Positions 1-11,758 are shown, counted from the first letter of the stretch. The stretch: 64,000 nt of DNA from Triplophysa rosa (GCF_024868665.1 NC_079897.1:6058912-6122911); one strand, 5' to 3'. Made by a program: numbers and translations. The notes: a model not told the origin generated them from the sequence alone.

Positions 1-2892
1 TCTCCTCTTCCCTCCTTTCGAACCTAGAATTGGTCCAGTACACAGTGTTTGTATTACAGAACGCAAGTGTTACACAACCTTTAATTTTCGAAAGACAATT
101 TTCAGTCCATATTATTTCGGTTTAAAAGTGGTTCAAATTCGGCTTGAAATTCAAAGTTTTGCATCCGGGAATCCCAGGAGAAGCAATAGAGCGCCGAATC
201 CACCGATGCATGATCTCTACCTGCTGTCTGACCGCTTTACCAGCAGGTGGTGCAAGTCAGTTCTGACGAAGACCAAGGCAAGAAATGTAGAAACTTTTTA
301 TATGCTGGCCGCACAGTCCACACATCCTCTCATCTGCTCATTTAAGTGAAATTATTTGTTCTCATTGATATCTTCTTATGCATCATCAACATTTTCAGAA
401 ATTTTACTGACGCTTGCACTGCACAGACAGACACTTTTTTTTTTAAAGTGAAATTTAAAAGGCGAATTTTGATTATTGAACTTTTTAACGGTGAAATTGT
501 GTGTGAAATGTTTCCATTTGAAATATTCACAGCTTATATACACCCATATTGAATTGCAGACTCTAAAAATGCAAGCACTGGGAATGCAACAGATTTATTT
601 TTGATTAGTGGTAATTCAACATGCTTTCTTGCTTCAAAGACTAATGGCATTAAAATACTTCCATAACTCTCGATCATTTATTTATACAGGTCATCTGGAC
701 TGACTACATGGTGGTTATAAAAACATGTCGTTTAGCATGTCCCTGAAACAAAGAGTCACCAAGAAAGCAATACCCTCCAGATGGACATCTGACAGCCTGT
801 TTCTCACAAAAGGAACATCTGTTACTCCTCTCTGCTTTCAGTTCTTCAAAAGGCCTGAATGACTTTATTGGGTGAAGCACAGAGATGACACAGGCTGATT
901 TAGTTAACAGGGAAACTAAAGACTGCAAAAGTTATTATGTTTGATTTTCCGGTCTGTGTTTAGCTCATTTCTAATTTTTTACAGATCTTGTTTTCCACAC
1001 TCTTGAAATCAGTCGTTTTTATTGAAGATTTTCAGGAAAATAACTACATATGAAAAATAAAATCATTTATAGGTTTTATTGGGCAAGGTGGTCAAACATA
1101 TTTAAATCCAGTTTATGATATTTCCTGATCCTGCTTCTTATCTGCTCATCGTATAATAGCCCTATTATAAACCATATTATACATACATACTGTAGATGAA
1201 TGTATTGAAAGACTGTTGGTTCAAACTGATTAGTCTACGTACAATAATGCACAATGGAAATCCACAATGTAAGGAAAACACTGTTGCGATTTCATGTCAT
1301 GAATTTGAGTAACTCACGGTCCCTTGACAAAGGATAGTTTTGTTCTTCCAGGAGGCTCGAGACACTGGCTTGTTCTTGCAGAAACTTTCTCACACTATTT
1401 TCTTTATTTTGTCCTTTAGCTGAAGCATCAGAGATTTCATTCACATTTTACTGACAGATTTTTCAAGCTATTTTTCTCAGTGCTCTGCTGAATTTGTGTA
1501 GCATGCGGCTCTGCTGGCATGAGAACTTCATGACTAATCTCACCCTCCAATGAGAACTGTGAAGAGCAACCCACTGCCAGCCAACTTTATTCCTATGCTG
1601 CCCTCACTCACCCTTTCAGATTCAAGGTTGAAAATGTCCTTTTCATAGTAATTCAAGTTGCCATCTTTGGTACTATTCTAAGTTAATGTGTTGGGACAAA
1701 AAGCCTCAGCCACAGCTCACTTTTATTTTACTTTTTTTTTTTTTTAAAGCAACAACAAGCCGTTTTTCGACCTTAAAATAATCTCTCTAAAATTATTTTA
1801 GTGGTAGGACAACTCTTAACTGGATGAATTTTACTGCCGCTGCTACCTAAGCAACCCTCTACCGGCTAAAATCACACTTGTAACTTTGGTACGCGAGTAG
1901 GTTCACAAGCCCCGCCCATCACCTGCTTTACGGCATACATCACGTTTAACTCATAGCCTGGGTGAAGTTAGCCAACATCTAACAATAAGACGAAACGATC
2001 TAGATCTAGACGATCGCAAGTCTCCAAACCATCACCATGGCGAGCCAGAAAAAAAAAAGAGGAAAAGAGAGAGTGTGATCGGACACGAGCCCGGCGAACA
2101 AGAATCAATATCTGACGGACTTGCAAAAGGAAACGGGTTGCAAAATGGATGGAGACCTAGCCTTCCTGCTACTGGATTTGAAAGTCTTGTATGTACATTT
2201 TTTTCTTACTGTCCTGTACTTTTGAGCATATTAGTTATTAGGCTGTGCTCGGGTTATTTATTGGCACACTAAGGTTACTGGTTTACAATTTATAACCGTA
2301 AGGTAGACTAGAGATAATGTAATGTTGCCGGGTCGCAATAGCTTACGTAGCATGATCGTGTCTCGTCATGAATTTAGTGTTATGCTTGTAAACGATGACT
2401 ACCAAACCACAATAAATGTTTTATGGTCAAAAGTTGTTGATTCCTTAGTTCATGCCACATAGACTAATGTTATCGGTATCTATAGTTACTATGCTAGGCA
2501 CTATTCCCATAGTGCACACTATTCCAATACTGCAAGCGTGTGACGGAAATATAACGCCTCTTACCATATTTGGAACATCAGCTTCCAAAGCAATTGTACT
2601 GACAGTACTGACTTGCGTACACATTTGGGCGGTCTTAGTCAACTAATACCACAAACTGTCGTGGATTTGTGGGGGTGTGGTTACACAAGGCGTTTCAGGC
2701 AGGTCTGGGTGAGCATTCGCTTTTCGATAGAATGCATCTTTTTTTCCGAACCTTTAATTTTTGCAATTTTATGTTTCTAATACATGCATGGGCAACTTAT
2801 AACGCACCAAAGACACAGAAAAAAAAGTGTTCGCGCCATATGACCCCTTTAAATACAATAATGGTGAATGGAGACCGGGACGGACATCTTTA
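1..2892. other. noncoding DNA, probably scap intron
   Basis: No convincing exon was found on either strand. Because scap is transcribed leftwards from 3681, this stretch should lie in its next intron, which then runs off the left edge. It is AT-rich, with a T run near 1731-1745. The one GC-richer patch, about 1870-2190, contains an ATG at 2038 followed by a lysine-rich frame that is broken in an A run (reported as a finding). No member of the scap loop or transmembrane exons was recognised here. Confidence 0.5.
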
Positions 2893-2900
2893 GTCATCAT

Positions 2901-3378
2901 TACGCATTGGCCGAATACCGGTTTCAAGGTATACTGCGGTTTGGAAAAGTCAAGGTTTTAAAACCACTAAAAGTTTCTGTTATACCGTTCCAAAGGTATA
3001 AGCTGTTTTGAGCTAGAATCCATCAGGTTTTGTGCTATATTTTGTTTATGCTTAATTAGTTGTTTGCTCATCTGCATTTAATTTATTTATGTATATGTAT
3101 ATGCATATGGATGAATGCATGCAAGTTTAATTACTGGAAATGCACGTAAAAGAAGACTAGAAAGGGGTGCCATGCTTTCAAAATGTTTGGGAAGCACTAA
3201 TTTAACCTGACATACTGTTCATGTTTACTACTGTTCCAAATATTTTGTGTTGCTTAAAAATCAAATCTTTTGTGTTTTCAATGTTTTAAATAACACATTT
3301 TAAAGCTGCAACCGCAATACCGTGATAGTTTGGCTTAAGGTTACCATACCGTCAAAATCTCATACCGGCCCATGCCTA
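2901..3378. mobile_element. non-autonomous hAT-type MITE (478 bp)
   Basis: The two ends are imperfect inverted repeats: the left begins TACGCATTGGCCGAATACC, and the right read backwards begins TAGGCATGGGCCGGTAT. An identical 8-bp direct repeat, GTCATCAT, flanks it at 2893-2900 and 3379-3386, the target duplication length of hAT transposons. Internal blocks of CCGGTAT/ATACCG type sequence are typical of hAT MITEs in fish. There is no transposase frame, so movement would need a related enzyme supplied in trans. It sits in the presumed scap intron just downstream of the first coding exon. Confidence 0.8.
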
Positions 3379-3480
3379 GTCATCATTCACCTTCATTGCA
3401 TCATTTTCCTTACAATGATGTGATTTTTCCTGTAGGGTCAACAATGAGAGTATCCTGCTGAAAGTTGACTGGAGACTTAC

Positions 3481-3681
3481 CAGCAGGTGAGAATGCTGGC
3501 AGATGTGAAGAGAATGATGGGCACCGGGTAGGAGGCGCATAGTAGGCCATGCCGGTAAAAGGCAGCCGAGATGTTCTGCCTAAGCCGCTCTCTCACCGTC
3601 ATCCTGGGGGGAGGGGTCATCTGATGGCCATTGGGTCTGCATGTGCGGCCAGGGCGAGGGCACCGGCGGGCATCCAGGGAT
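3481..3681 (-). CDS. scap: SREBP cleavage-activating protein, first coding exon (partial gene)
   Basis: The exon reads from an acceptor (TTTGCTCAG before 3681) through 79 nt of 5' UTR to ATG at 3602-3600, then 40 codons plus two bases to a strong donor (CTG then GTAAGT) at 3480. The peptide begins [19 protein letters not shown] and continues with [14 protein letters not shown], the conserved N-terminus and start of the first transmembrane helix of SCAP. SCAP is a polytopic ER protein that binds sterols and escorts SREBP to the Golgi. The sterol-sensing domain and WD40 repeats should lie left of this window. Only this exon is supported; nothing suggests a pseudogene, since both splice sites and frame are intact. 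The ATG chosen is the one at which similarity to the family starts. Confidence 0.85.
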
Positions 3682-3913
3682 CTGAGCAAACACAGCATAT
3701 ACACAAATGTAAGTATTGCTCCCTGCTAGTTACTCTTCCTGGAGATTCAGGTTCTGTCAATAGTGTCCCTTCTGTCAAGTAAATACAATTCCTCAGAAAG
3801 CCTGGAAGTTCAAGTCATGTTAAAATCCCAAAGCTATTAATGCTATTAATGCACAAATAAATGTATGGTCCTCTCTCTCTCAGAATGTTATGGTGATAGA
3901 GGACACAACCAAT

Positions 3914-4937
3914 TAGGACTGAAACGATTCCTCGAGTAACTCGAGTAATTTGAATACAAAAAATCATCAAGGCAAATTTTGTTGCCTCGAAGCCTCGTTT
4001 AATCCATTTAACTACAGTACACACGGAGCACTGCCTTTCCCCACAGACCGTTATTACCGACGCACAGCCCGCTAAACTCGATTCATGTTACAGGGCTCTC
4101 AAGTCTCACGCATTCACCATGAGACACACGCATTTTAGACTGTTCACACGCTCACACGTATTTCTCATGCTCATAAATAAGTGATAGCTTATTGAAATGG
4201 TGAACTGCTATTTTATTTAGTTTTAGTCTATTTTGCGAGTGAAACTTGTTTTCCGGCTGCATTGAGTCCATAAAACTAGATTCTGACTAACGTTAGTGGA
4301 CGCCGAATCATGTTATTTACACATGTCATCTGGCTGTTCTGCATGTCTGAGTGAATGAACTGCACTTTATGAGGATATAAACACATGAACTTCATCTCCA
4401 GAGTTGCTCTGAGATTTTATTTCAGAACATTTTACTGAGTGAAGCTAACACACTAAAAAATAAGCGTCTTCCGACGACCTGCCAAAATAAAAGTCCGGTT
4501 AACTCTGTATTTTTATGTGGACAAATATATTACTATTTAATAGTAAAAAAAGAAACAAACTAATTTAGATAAACTAAATGCATCAGCTGAAGTTAGTTGT
4601 TTACCTTTGAAATTATTCTTTCTATTTTTATTAATGTTTCTTATTTATACATTTGTATTAGGCCTATATTGCATTTTGAATGTAATATGGCAATGGAATG
4701 TACTAAATGGGTTTAGTTTTCACAGATATTAATGTATGCAATTTCAGCAATAAATATGTTAATTTTTCTAAAAAGGAAACAAATTACTTGTTCATTTTAA
4801 GAGACCTGTCTTATTTTCTCTTGTACTGTATATTTAGTATTGCTCTTTAATAAAGAAAAAGTACTTATTATCCGAATACCCGATTGGAAAATCAGCAGAA
4901 TACTCGATTACTAAAATAATCGATAGCTGCAGCCCTA
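3914..4937. mobile_element. non-autonomous hAT-type element (1024 bp)
   Basis: The left end begins TAGGACTGAAACGATTCC and the right end finishes CGATAGCTGCAGCCCTA, an imperfect terminal inverted repeat with the TAGGRCTG ends common in fish hAT MITEs. The direct repeat CAACCAAT is present on both sides (3906-3913 and 4938-4945), exactly 8 bp. Subterminal CTCGAGTAA and ATCGATTA-like blocks are mirrored near both ends. The interior is AT-rich and has no transposase reading frame. It lies in the presumed first intron of scap. Confidence 0.85.
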
Positions 4938-4945
4938 CAACCAAT

Positions 4946-5959
4946 GTAACAAAACAACAAACAAGGTTTGGTGATGCAAAGCTCCCCTCAGCGCAAAACC
5001 TGCTTGTGTTAACCCTATGTTCAGAAGAGTGGACTCTAGACTTTACACAGTGAACCAGGCGGTTCAAGGGTTATTAGGTGTACTGGTGGCCTACGGCTTA
5101 CAAAGAACCCTTTTTGTCAATGACTGCCCCTGCGGACCGAAGCTCTCGGGAATTTACCTCCTTAGTGGCTACAGTCAACACATTTCTATAAATATTCCAT
5201 AAACAAGATGACACACACAGCCCAACAAAGAGCAGTAGCCCACGATGGCGAGCAACTTGCATTACGACATGATGCAAGAGGTTTCATAAAAACACAAGAT
5301 TGAAATAAAAGGAAACTATGATGTACCAAACACAGAAGGCAACCTCATTTAACCAAAACTGATCAAAATAAGTCTTACATTATCTTGCGCTGAATATCAC
5401 AACATAGGTTACATAACTGATGTCAACACCGTTTAGTTTTTATTTTAAGATCCAAGCACTTCTTTCATTTCAAAACAGAGATGCAAGCTACTATTATGAG
5501 TAATTACAAGAATGATGCAAAGCTAACCAACATCTAATGAGCAACTCTGCTTTACCCGTTCACACCAAGAACGATCACTTAACATAACTATACTGTTATT
5601 ACTATATTAGCATCCACACTAACAGATTAGAACATATTTATTTTAAGCATGCTGCAAACCCACCAAATCAATCAATCTATCAATGTCTTATTGTTTATTC
5701 AAGTTCAAGTTCAAGTTGAGCTTTATTGTCATTCTGCTACATGTGGGTACATACAGTGGAACGAAATGTCGTGCCTCACAGGACCACGGTGCTACATCAT
5801 CTGTTTTTATCAGACGAAAACACAGTCTGAAAGTGTTTTTGAATATCATTGCTCAGCATCTTTATCGTTGTATTGTAGTTGTGGTGTAGCCTCCAACATT
5901 TGATTTTTTATTGAAAAAATGTATCTTTTACCTGTTACCACACTCGGTATGAATAGACC
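4946..5959. other. noncoding, with one dispersed-repeat fragment
   Basis: No exon is supported. From about 5698 to 5800 there is a dispersed fish repeat motif, with a CAAGTT-type tandem, then GAGCTTTATTGTCATTC and GGAACGAAATGTCGTG, that I recognise from many cyprinid loci without a sure class. The remainder looks like unique AT-rich intron. Confidence 0.4.
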
Positions 5960-5963
5960 TTAA

Positions 5964-6381
5964 AGGAACACTCCACTTTTTTTGGAAATAGGCTCATTCT
6001 CCAACTCCCCCAGAGTTAATAAGTTGAGTTTTACCGTTTTGGAATTTATTCCACCAATCTCCGGGTCTGGCGATAGCACTTTTAGCATAGTTTAGCATAG
6101 ATCATTGAATCCAATTAGACCAGTAGAATAGCATCGCGTTAAAAATGACCAAAGATTTTCGATATTTTTCCTATTTAAAACTGGACTCTTCTGTAGTTAT
6201 ATCATCTGCTAAGACCGGCGGGAAATGAAAAGTAGCGATTTCCTAGGCCGATATGATTAGCAACTATACTCCCATTCCGGCGTAATAATCAAGGATGTTT
6301 GCTGCCGTAACATGGCCGCACTGCGCCTGCTGCGGCCATGTTAAGGCAGTAAATTTCCTTGAAAAAAAGTGGAGTGTTCCT
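5964..6381. mobile_element. TTAA-site MITE (418 bp)
   Basis: Both ends carry AGGAACACTCCACTTTTTTT as a 20-bp near-perfect terminal inverted repeat. The tetranucleotide TTAA sits directly outside each end (5960-5963 and 6382-6385), as in piggyBac- or Kolobok-type insertions. There is no coding frame. This is a high-copy teleost repeat class; the exact superfamily is uncertain because the terminal bases are not the CCY motif usual for piggyBac. Confidence 0.8.
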
Positions 6382-6389
6382 TTAAATAT

Positions 6390-7820
6390 CGTGTGTGCAC
6401 AAAATCTGAAGTCTGATGGTGAATGTCTATTCACTGCATGATGCACTGGAGTGAAAATAAAAGATAATTTTTACTTGACTGCGAGCATGGTGACAAATCT
6501 GTTTCTATCATCTCAGGACCATAAAACATGTTATGGCAACATTTTCACAACCCTTGAAAAAAGGAATTTGTTTGCAACATATTTTTATAAGTGTCAGGTG
6601 CAAAAAATTTTTTAGACATGAGAATGCATTAATTTATGACTTGCTAAGTATATAACATTAAGACAAATATTCTCAACTGATTACAACTAAAAAAACCTGA
6701 TGCAATCTCTTTCTCTCCTGCATTCTCATACTTGCTCACTCTATGGCCAAGTCTGGGTGGCTTACAAGAGAATAGCAAGTCCACAGACACTATTGAAATG
6801 CAGAACAAACCCAAATGCTACAGCACAAAAATGGGGCAATGACAAAAAAAAAGACTTTAAATTCTTGTGGGATTATGCAGGCACAGGCTTGTCAAAATGT
6901 GCAGAATAGCAGAATAACCGGTTTGTACTAATTTTGTGTTATTTGGCAGTCTAGTGACACAATAAATTAATAATGCTGCCATGCAAGTCAGACCACGACT
7001 GTAGTGACCAGTTATTGCTTTGTACACAACCATCAAGACCATATTACAGCTCAGACTAGTCAGTGAAATAAAAAACCTCTTATTGTACATAATAGCCAGG
7101 TAAAAATAATCAATAAATGCAAGTGTGAGTATTTATTTTATTTTATTAATTTAATTTTATCTGTAAAGTTTACAGCAACATAATTTAGTAGTGTCAATTT
7201 GTCTAGCACTGTTCACAATGCATTTTTATCTAAAGCGGCACGAGCATGAGCTGAGATATGGACAAGTGATTCCTCAAATTTGTTTAAAGATTTGGGTCAA
7301 AACATCAAAACATCCAAGGCAATTCCATCACCACCCAAGAAAAAGGCGACCATCTGGCCGGCCCAGCTCAGACAATTCCATCCCCAACCGAGAGCAAAGA
7401 CGGACTACCTGTCACATAAATGCTAAATTTACAATACTTGGTATTTAATGCTAAACTTACATCACATGACAGCAGTTTGAAGTTATGGCTGCACTCAGTG
7501 ACTTTGATTGGAGGTAGCTGGGTGGGTGTTGTAGGGAGTGGGGGGGCTTGTTGGTTGTGGTTCGGGGTGTTTCATTTGTTGGGACTGTGTGGGTCTGGTC
7601 TGGTTGGTCTTGTTTTGTGGTCGATGTCGGACAACAGAGGAATAAAGGTAATTATGCCATAACTACTTTCCCCTGGTTGTTCCTCTGTTGTCTGTTGTTG
7701 ATCGCGGAATGGGACCGGGTTGGACCTGCACGGTTTCGGCGGGTGGGGCTTCCTGGGTCGCGGCTCGTGGGCTCTCCCTGTTCTTCGTGGACGTTGCTCG
7801 GTGGCTTTGGTCTGGGTCAC
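6390..7820. other. noncoding, no gene seen
   Basis: Several open frames of 60-90 codons occur, but none has splice context, family motifs or codon bias that I can defend. Around 7500-7800 the plus strand becomes unusually G/T-rich (GGTTGG and GGTCTGG runs) and leads without a break into the retroposon tail that follows, so it may be the internal part of the same element. Confidence 0.4.
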
Positions 7821-7829
7821 TGATTGCAG

Positions 7830-8157
7830 CTATGACACGTCAGAGGAGATCTGGCCCTCCCGGCTGAGCCTGGTTTCTCCCGAGGTTTTTTTTCTCCATT
7901 ATTCATCATTGGAGTTTGGGTTCCTCGCCACAGCAGAGCAGTGCAGTGTTGGCTTGCTCACCGGGAGACTGCATTTATTTATTTATTCATTTATTTATTA
8001 GATATTATTTATTATAATGATCTTGCTTGGTCTATAAACACCACGCACTGTGCTGTGTTTTACCTTTCTGTGTTTTTCTTATTTGCTCCTGTAAAGCTGC
8101 TTTGGAACAATGCACATTGTGAAAAGCGGTATATACATAAAATTGAATTGAATTGAA
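7830..8157 (+). mobile_element. 3' tail of a non-LTR retrotransposon or derived SINE
   Basis: The segment carries the familiar teleost retroposon tail: GAGCCTGGTTTCTCCCGAGG, then GTTTGGGTTCCTCGCCACAG, GGCTTGCTCACCGGG, AAAGCTGCTTTGGAACAATG and GTGAAAAGCGGTATA, ending in a short ATTGA microsatellite at about 8143-8156. Orientation is set by the 3' microsatellite. An internal ATTTATTT tract lies near 7975-7998. No reverse transcriptase frame remains, so this is a 5'-truncated copy. The clade is not certain. Confidence 0.6.
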
Positions 8158-9079
8158 AACACACACTGAAACACAGCAAAACACTTAAATGTAACCATCC
8201 CTTAATGGTTTAGAAAGCTTGTCATGTTTAAAGTGAATTTGCATCAGTCAAATTCATTTGCACTCAAACAACAAAAAGTCATACAGCAGTGCAGTAAAAC
8301 AGCTTCACACCATTACTAAACAATATGACAGCAAAACCGTGGTACAGTGACAAAGGTGCACAGTCTTTACGTGGTTCTGCAAGGTCTAAAAATACATAGC
8401 ACTTTTTTGTTAGTAGTACACAATCCAGCCCATATCATACAAGACATCTGTATAATCTTATGAACAGGTGCACAGACTTAAGAAATTCCCTTTTTTCCCC
8501 TCTGTTGTTATTGTGACCCATGTAAACTGACAGCAAATGGACTGGTGGAAACCAGCGGATCAGTCCAACAAAGCTACATACTAACATATATTGAACAGCA
8601 TATAACAGTTAACGTTACTGTAAATACAGTAAGTTTTGCAGCCCTGTCAACTAAGCTCTCTCGCGACGTGCGCTGTATAATTCATCACATAATGGCCTGA
8701 TAACCTTTATAAAACCCACATACACCGATTATTTATTATGATTTCCTTGAGATTAACATGGTATTAACTTTAGCCGAGCAGCTAACGCTTTAGCATTAGC
8801 AACACTTCATATGTGAAGCACTTGCTGCTGCTTTTCCTACACGAGGCTAGCGTTAAAGACAGGCACTAAAGGTAATAACCCAATACAAAATAAACCATTT
8901 CACAGTCTTATTGTGGCGAGAAGATACACACGTGTCCAAACAGCGATTTGACAGATTGTTAATTGTTATTAAGAGTAACACTGAGCACCGGGGGCCCTGC
9001 GATGCTTCTAAAATGCTCGAATTTAATGAATTAAGCATATGAATATAACGTACACAACGGCGCTTAGATCATCGCTTAC
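8158..9079. other. noncoding, no gene seen
   Basis: Probably the 5' part of scap intron 1 if the candidate exon ending at 9080 is real. I see no repeat family, exon or RNA gene that I can support here. Confidence 0.35.
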
Positions 9080-9300
9080 CCTGTTAACAGATTCTGTCTT
9101 CCTCTTCCTTAGCTTGTTTTAATGATGAAACAGCATGCAAGGTCCAGCAGTCAGGGATCCGGTCTCTACTGTTCTGCCTGCATCATGTCAGCTTCTGTAA
9201 GCCACAGCCACTAACCAACATGACCCCTCAACTTCAACCTCAAGCAGATCTGAACCAAACACGCGTCACACTGCGTCCTCTATAGGTCACGTAGAGAAAT
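9080..9300 (-). other. scap: candidate scap 5' noncoding exon and promoter region
   Basis: On the minus strand a good donor (AACAGG then GTAAGC) falls at 9079-9078. The sequence upstream of it is less AT-rich than its surroundings and contains CpG-bearing motifs (ACGCGTCACAC near 9260, GGTCACGTAG near 9285). In vertebrates the SCAP start codon lies in an internal exon, and the exon at 3481-3681 has a 3' splice acceptor inside its 5' UTR, so a noncoding exon must exist further right. This is the best candidate by position and donor quality. The right boundary is a guess. Confidence 0.35.
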
Positions 9301-9631
9301 GACAATGCTGTGTGCTGTGAAGATAAGTATTCTTATCTTCGACTAGTCTTAAACTAGCAGAACTTCTCTTGAACTAACCGCCACTGACAGCAACAAGCAT
9401 GGCAACAGGGCATATTTAAATAATGTCTTTACACCATATGCAACGGTTACATTATATGTATATTAGCATACAGTGAGTCAGTACGTGTTGTCACTTGCGA
9501 AAGAATTTAGGCACAACGAGCAGGAGTTCACTCCAATCTTTGGTGGTTGTATTTTATTTAAAATAGTTTTTAAAAATCAAGAAATAGCATTAAATAAAAT
9601 AATTTATCTAATAATTAATTTAACATAGCAA

Positions 9632-9696
9632 CAGGTCTAGTGGTTAGGATTCGGCGCTCACCGCCGCGGCCCGGGTTCGGGTTCCCGGTCAGGGAA
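9632..9696 (+). pseudogene. degenerate tRNA-Glu copy
   Basis: The plus strand matches the body of eukaryotic tRNA-Glu: D-arm with A box (GGTCTAGTGGTTAGGATTC), anticodon-stem region CGGCG/CGCCG, T-arm (CCCGGGTTCG) and 3' acceptor half CAGGGAA. It is broken in three ways. The 5' acceptor strand is replaced by unrelated AT-rich sequence. The anticodon loop has lost two bases, leaving five between the stem halves. The T-loop carries an extra base. It therefore cannot fold as a working tRNA. It may be a dead tRNA copy or the head of an old tRNA-derived SINE. Confidence 0.75.
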
Positions 9697-9743
9697 CGTG
9701 GTATTTTACGTAAGCTACCCAGTAAAGAATTTAAATGAGACGC

Positions 9744-9959
9744 ATGAAGAGTTTGGTTCCAAAATAAGATAAATCCGTTTCAATCATGCTTTTTATTATG
9801 CTATCATGTTTTTATTGTGTTAGTTAGCTGTATTTATTGTTATTATGGCTTACATCAAAACAAACTAACTGCAGTTTGATTTATATTAATTAGAATGCAC
9901 AAAAACATGTTTTTTGAAAAATTGTTAGGCATTAACTCATTTTGGAACCAATCTCTTCA
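9744..9959. mobile_element. short palindromic-end MITE (216 bp)
   Basis: The left end reads TGAAGAGTTTGGTTCCAAAA and the right end is its near-perfect reverse complement, TTTTGGAACCAATCTCTTCA. The interior is AT-rich and noncoding. No clear target duplication is visible, so the superfamily is not assigned. Confidence 0.6.
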
Positions 9960-10172
9960 CATCTAGATGTAGTTTACAAACATTTATTTGTCATAATTTA
10001 CACAATGTCTCAAACCCAATACTTCGTTGAACACAAAATGTCTTGCAGATTTGAGAGATTCAATCCTGTTTTAGTTGCTGTCAATGTATTAAACAGAAAA
10101 CTCAACATCTTCGATACATTGTCGTCTCCAATGAAAGTAAATTATTCATATAGGTTTAGAGTAGACACTTAC

Positions 10173-10243
10173 CTGTAATATAAATAGTTGCTATGTCTTC
10201 AGTGTTCTGGTTTGCGGTAACATTCATTTTGATGAAACTATCA
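10173..10243 (-). other. exon-like segment of unknown gene
   Basis: On the minus strand an acceptor-like sequence (GTTATCCTCAG) precedes 10243 and a strong donor (ATTACAG then GTAAGT) follows 10173. The 71-bp segment has an ATG at 10227-10225 in fair context and an open frame to the donor that starts MNVTANQNTEDIATIYIT. I do not recognise the protein. It lies between the dek C-terminal exon and the putative scap promoter. An alternative is that it holds the end of dek: splicing the exon at 11690 to 10243 in phase 0 would give an immediate TGA. It could also be chance. Confidence 0.25.
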
Positions 10244-10496
10244 CTGAGGATAACCGCTAAACTTAATAGATCAACCATGATTCCAATCTCATCCCAAAAC
10301 TATATCATTAACAACTGATCCAAAGCTATGAATAACATGACAGATTTGAGACCTTGTTCTATGACTTGTATTTAAAATACAATAAGATCCAAATGCACAT
10401 AGGAGCATGTATTTACACAACACAAAAATCTAACTATGAAGCAAAGATTAAGGGAAGGTAAATCAACCAAATCAGCCAAGTCTTTATACAAGCTAG

Positions 10497-11131
10497 TAGG
10501 GCTGTCACGATTATTAAATAATCGTCTCATCGCGATTGTTTGACCTCATCGCAATTATCGCACATCTCTATAGAAGACACTAGGGGGAGCTGTAGTGCAT
10601 CTGCATATTGCATATTTTAGTGTATATATTGTTACTAAAGCATGGTAATACTTGTAAAATGTATCACCACAACACAATCACTTAAAAAAAAACTAAAACA
10701 TATACAAATTACCTGCAGTACAATTTAATATTATTTAAGCAAATCTCAGTGTGAAAACCAGTCTACCAAAATTTCATTAACACACAAGTAAAATTTTACT
10801 GTAGTCTTGCAAGTGAGAAAAAATTTGAAATCAAATTTTAATGGTGGCTTCAATTCACACCTGATGAATTTACTTCATTTACAAGTATTTGGTGGTTGTA
10901 TTATTGACAGGTAAAAGCCTAAACCTTAAATATATGATGACCCAATTTTTTCCGATGTATTTCCATGAAAAAAACAGTCTTGTATTCAGAACAATATGGT
11001 CGTTTCAATCGCTGAATAAAAAATGAATGAGAATTAAATGGCAAAGCTCAAAAACAGACAATTAATCGCCATAATCGCAATGATTTATTAGAATTAATCG
11101 TCAATCAAATTTCATAATCGTGACAGCCCTA
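10497..11131. mobile_element. non-autonomous hAT-type MITE (635 bp)
   Basis: Terminal inverted repeats read TAGGGCTGTCACGATTATTA at the left and, on the opposite strand, TAGGGCTGTCACGATTATGA at the right. The 8-bp direct repeat CAAGCTAG flanks it at 10489-10496 and 11132-11139. The interior is AT-rich without a transposase. The TAGGGCTGTCACGATTA end is a well known teleost hAT MITE signature. Confidence 0.9.
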
Positions 11132-11689
11132 CAAGCTAGTAATAAAAACATTAAATCCTATATCAACAGAAATACACATACAACCCGAAATGACTTGTGG
11201 GCTCACTGAACACAATTATGACATAAACTTTTGACTTTGCTCATAAAACTATGCGTATTAAAGGTGTTGTAGTAGTGACAAGGTCTTGCATAAATTTTCG
11301 AATGGCCCCTCACAGCCCCTTTTACAATCCAAAAAAATATAATTATAAAATTTGTAATATTTGGTTAACTGATAAATAAAAACAAAATCCAATATTCATG
11401 ATCAATTGTCTCAAATCAACACAATAATACTTTAAAATACAAAAAAGCTTAATTTGATGGAAAGCTCAGAAACTTCATATAAAAAGACAAAAAACAAAAC
11501 AAGTGATGTCATGAAAATAGAGTTTTGATGCATCATCTTCACCCTCGCCCTCTTTTTAAATAAAGCAGTTTTTCCCTTTAGGATATTACCTAAGGAAAAA
11601 ACGATAACATTGAAGAGTAAAAAAATGCTGATACCAACAAATCAAATCAATGCAACCTTTAATAAAATCTAGTGCTTTGTTGAACTTAC

Positions 11690-11758
11690 ACTTTTAACAG
11701 TGTCCTTGATAAAGTCCTTCCTGCTGGTCAGATCAAAGTCTGGGTATTTGTCGAAAAC
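11690..11758 (-). CDS. dek: dek penultimate coding exon (C-terminal DEK domain)
   Basis: After acceptor TTTTTTTCGTAG the exon reads 23 codons in phase 0, beginning VFDKYPDFDLTSRKDFIK, and ends at donor AAAAGT then GTAAGT. This continues directly from the exon at 19183-19328, which ends in frame with MKQLCRQ. Together they form the DEK C-terminal domain, a winged-helix-like DNA-binding and multimerisation fold. The exon is separated from its partner by a 7.4-kb repeat-filled intron. The last few codons (family members end a few residues later) and the stop codon were not found to the left. Confidence 0.85.

Noticed and set aside
9632..9696. Functional tRNA-Glu gene
   Set aside because: The acceptor 5' strand is missing and the anticodon loop is too short.
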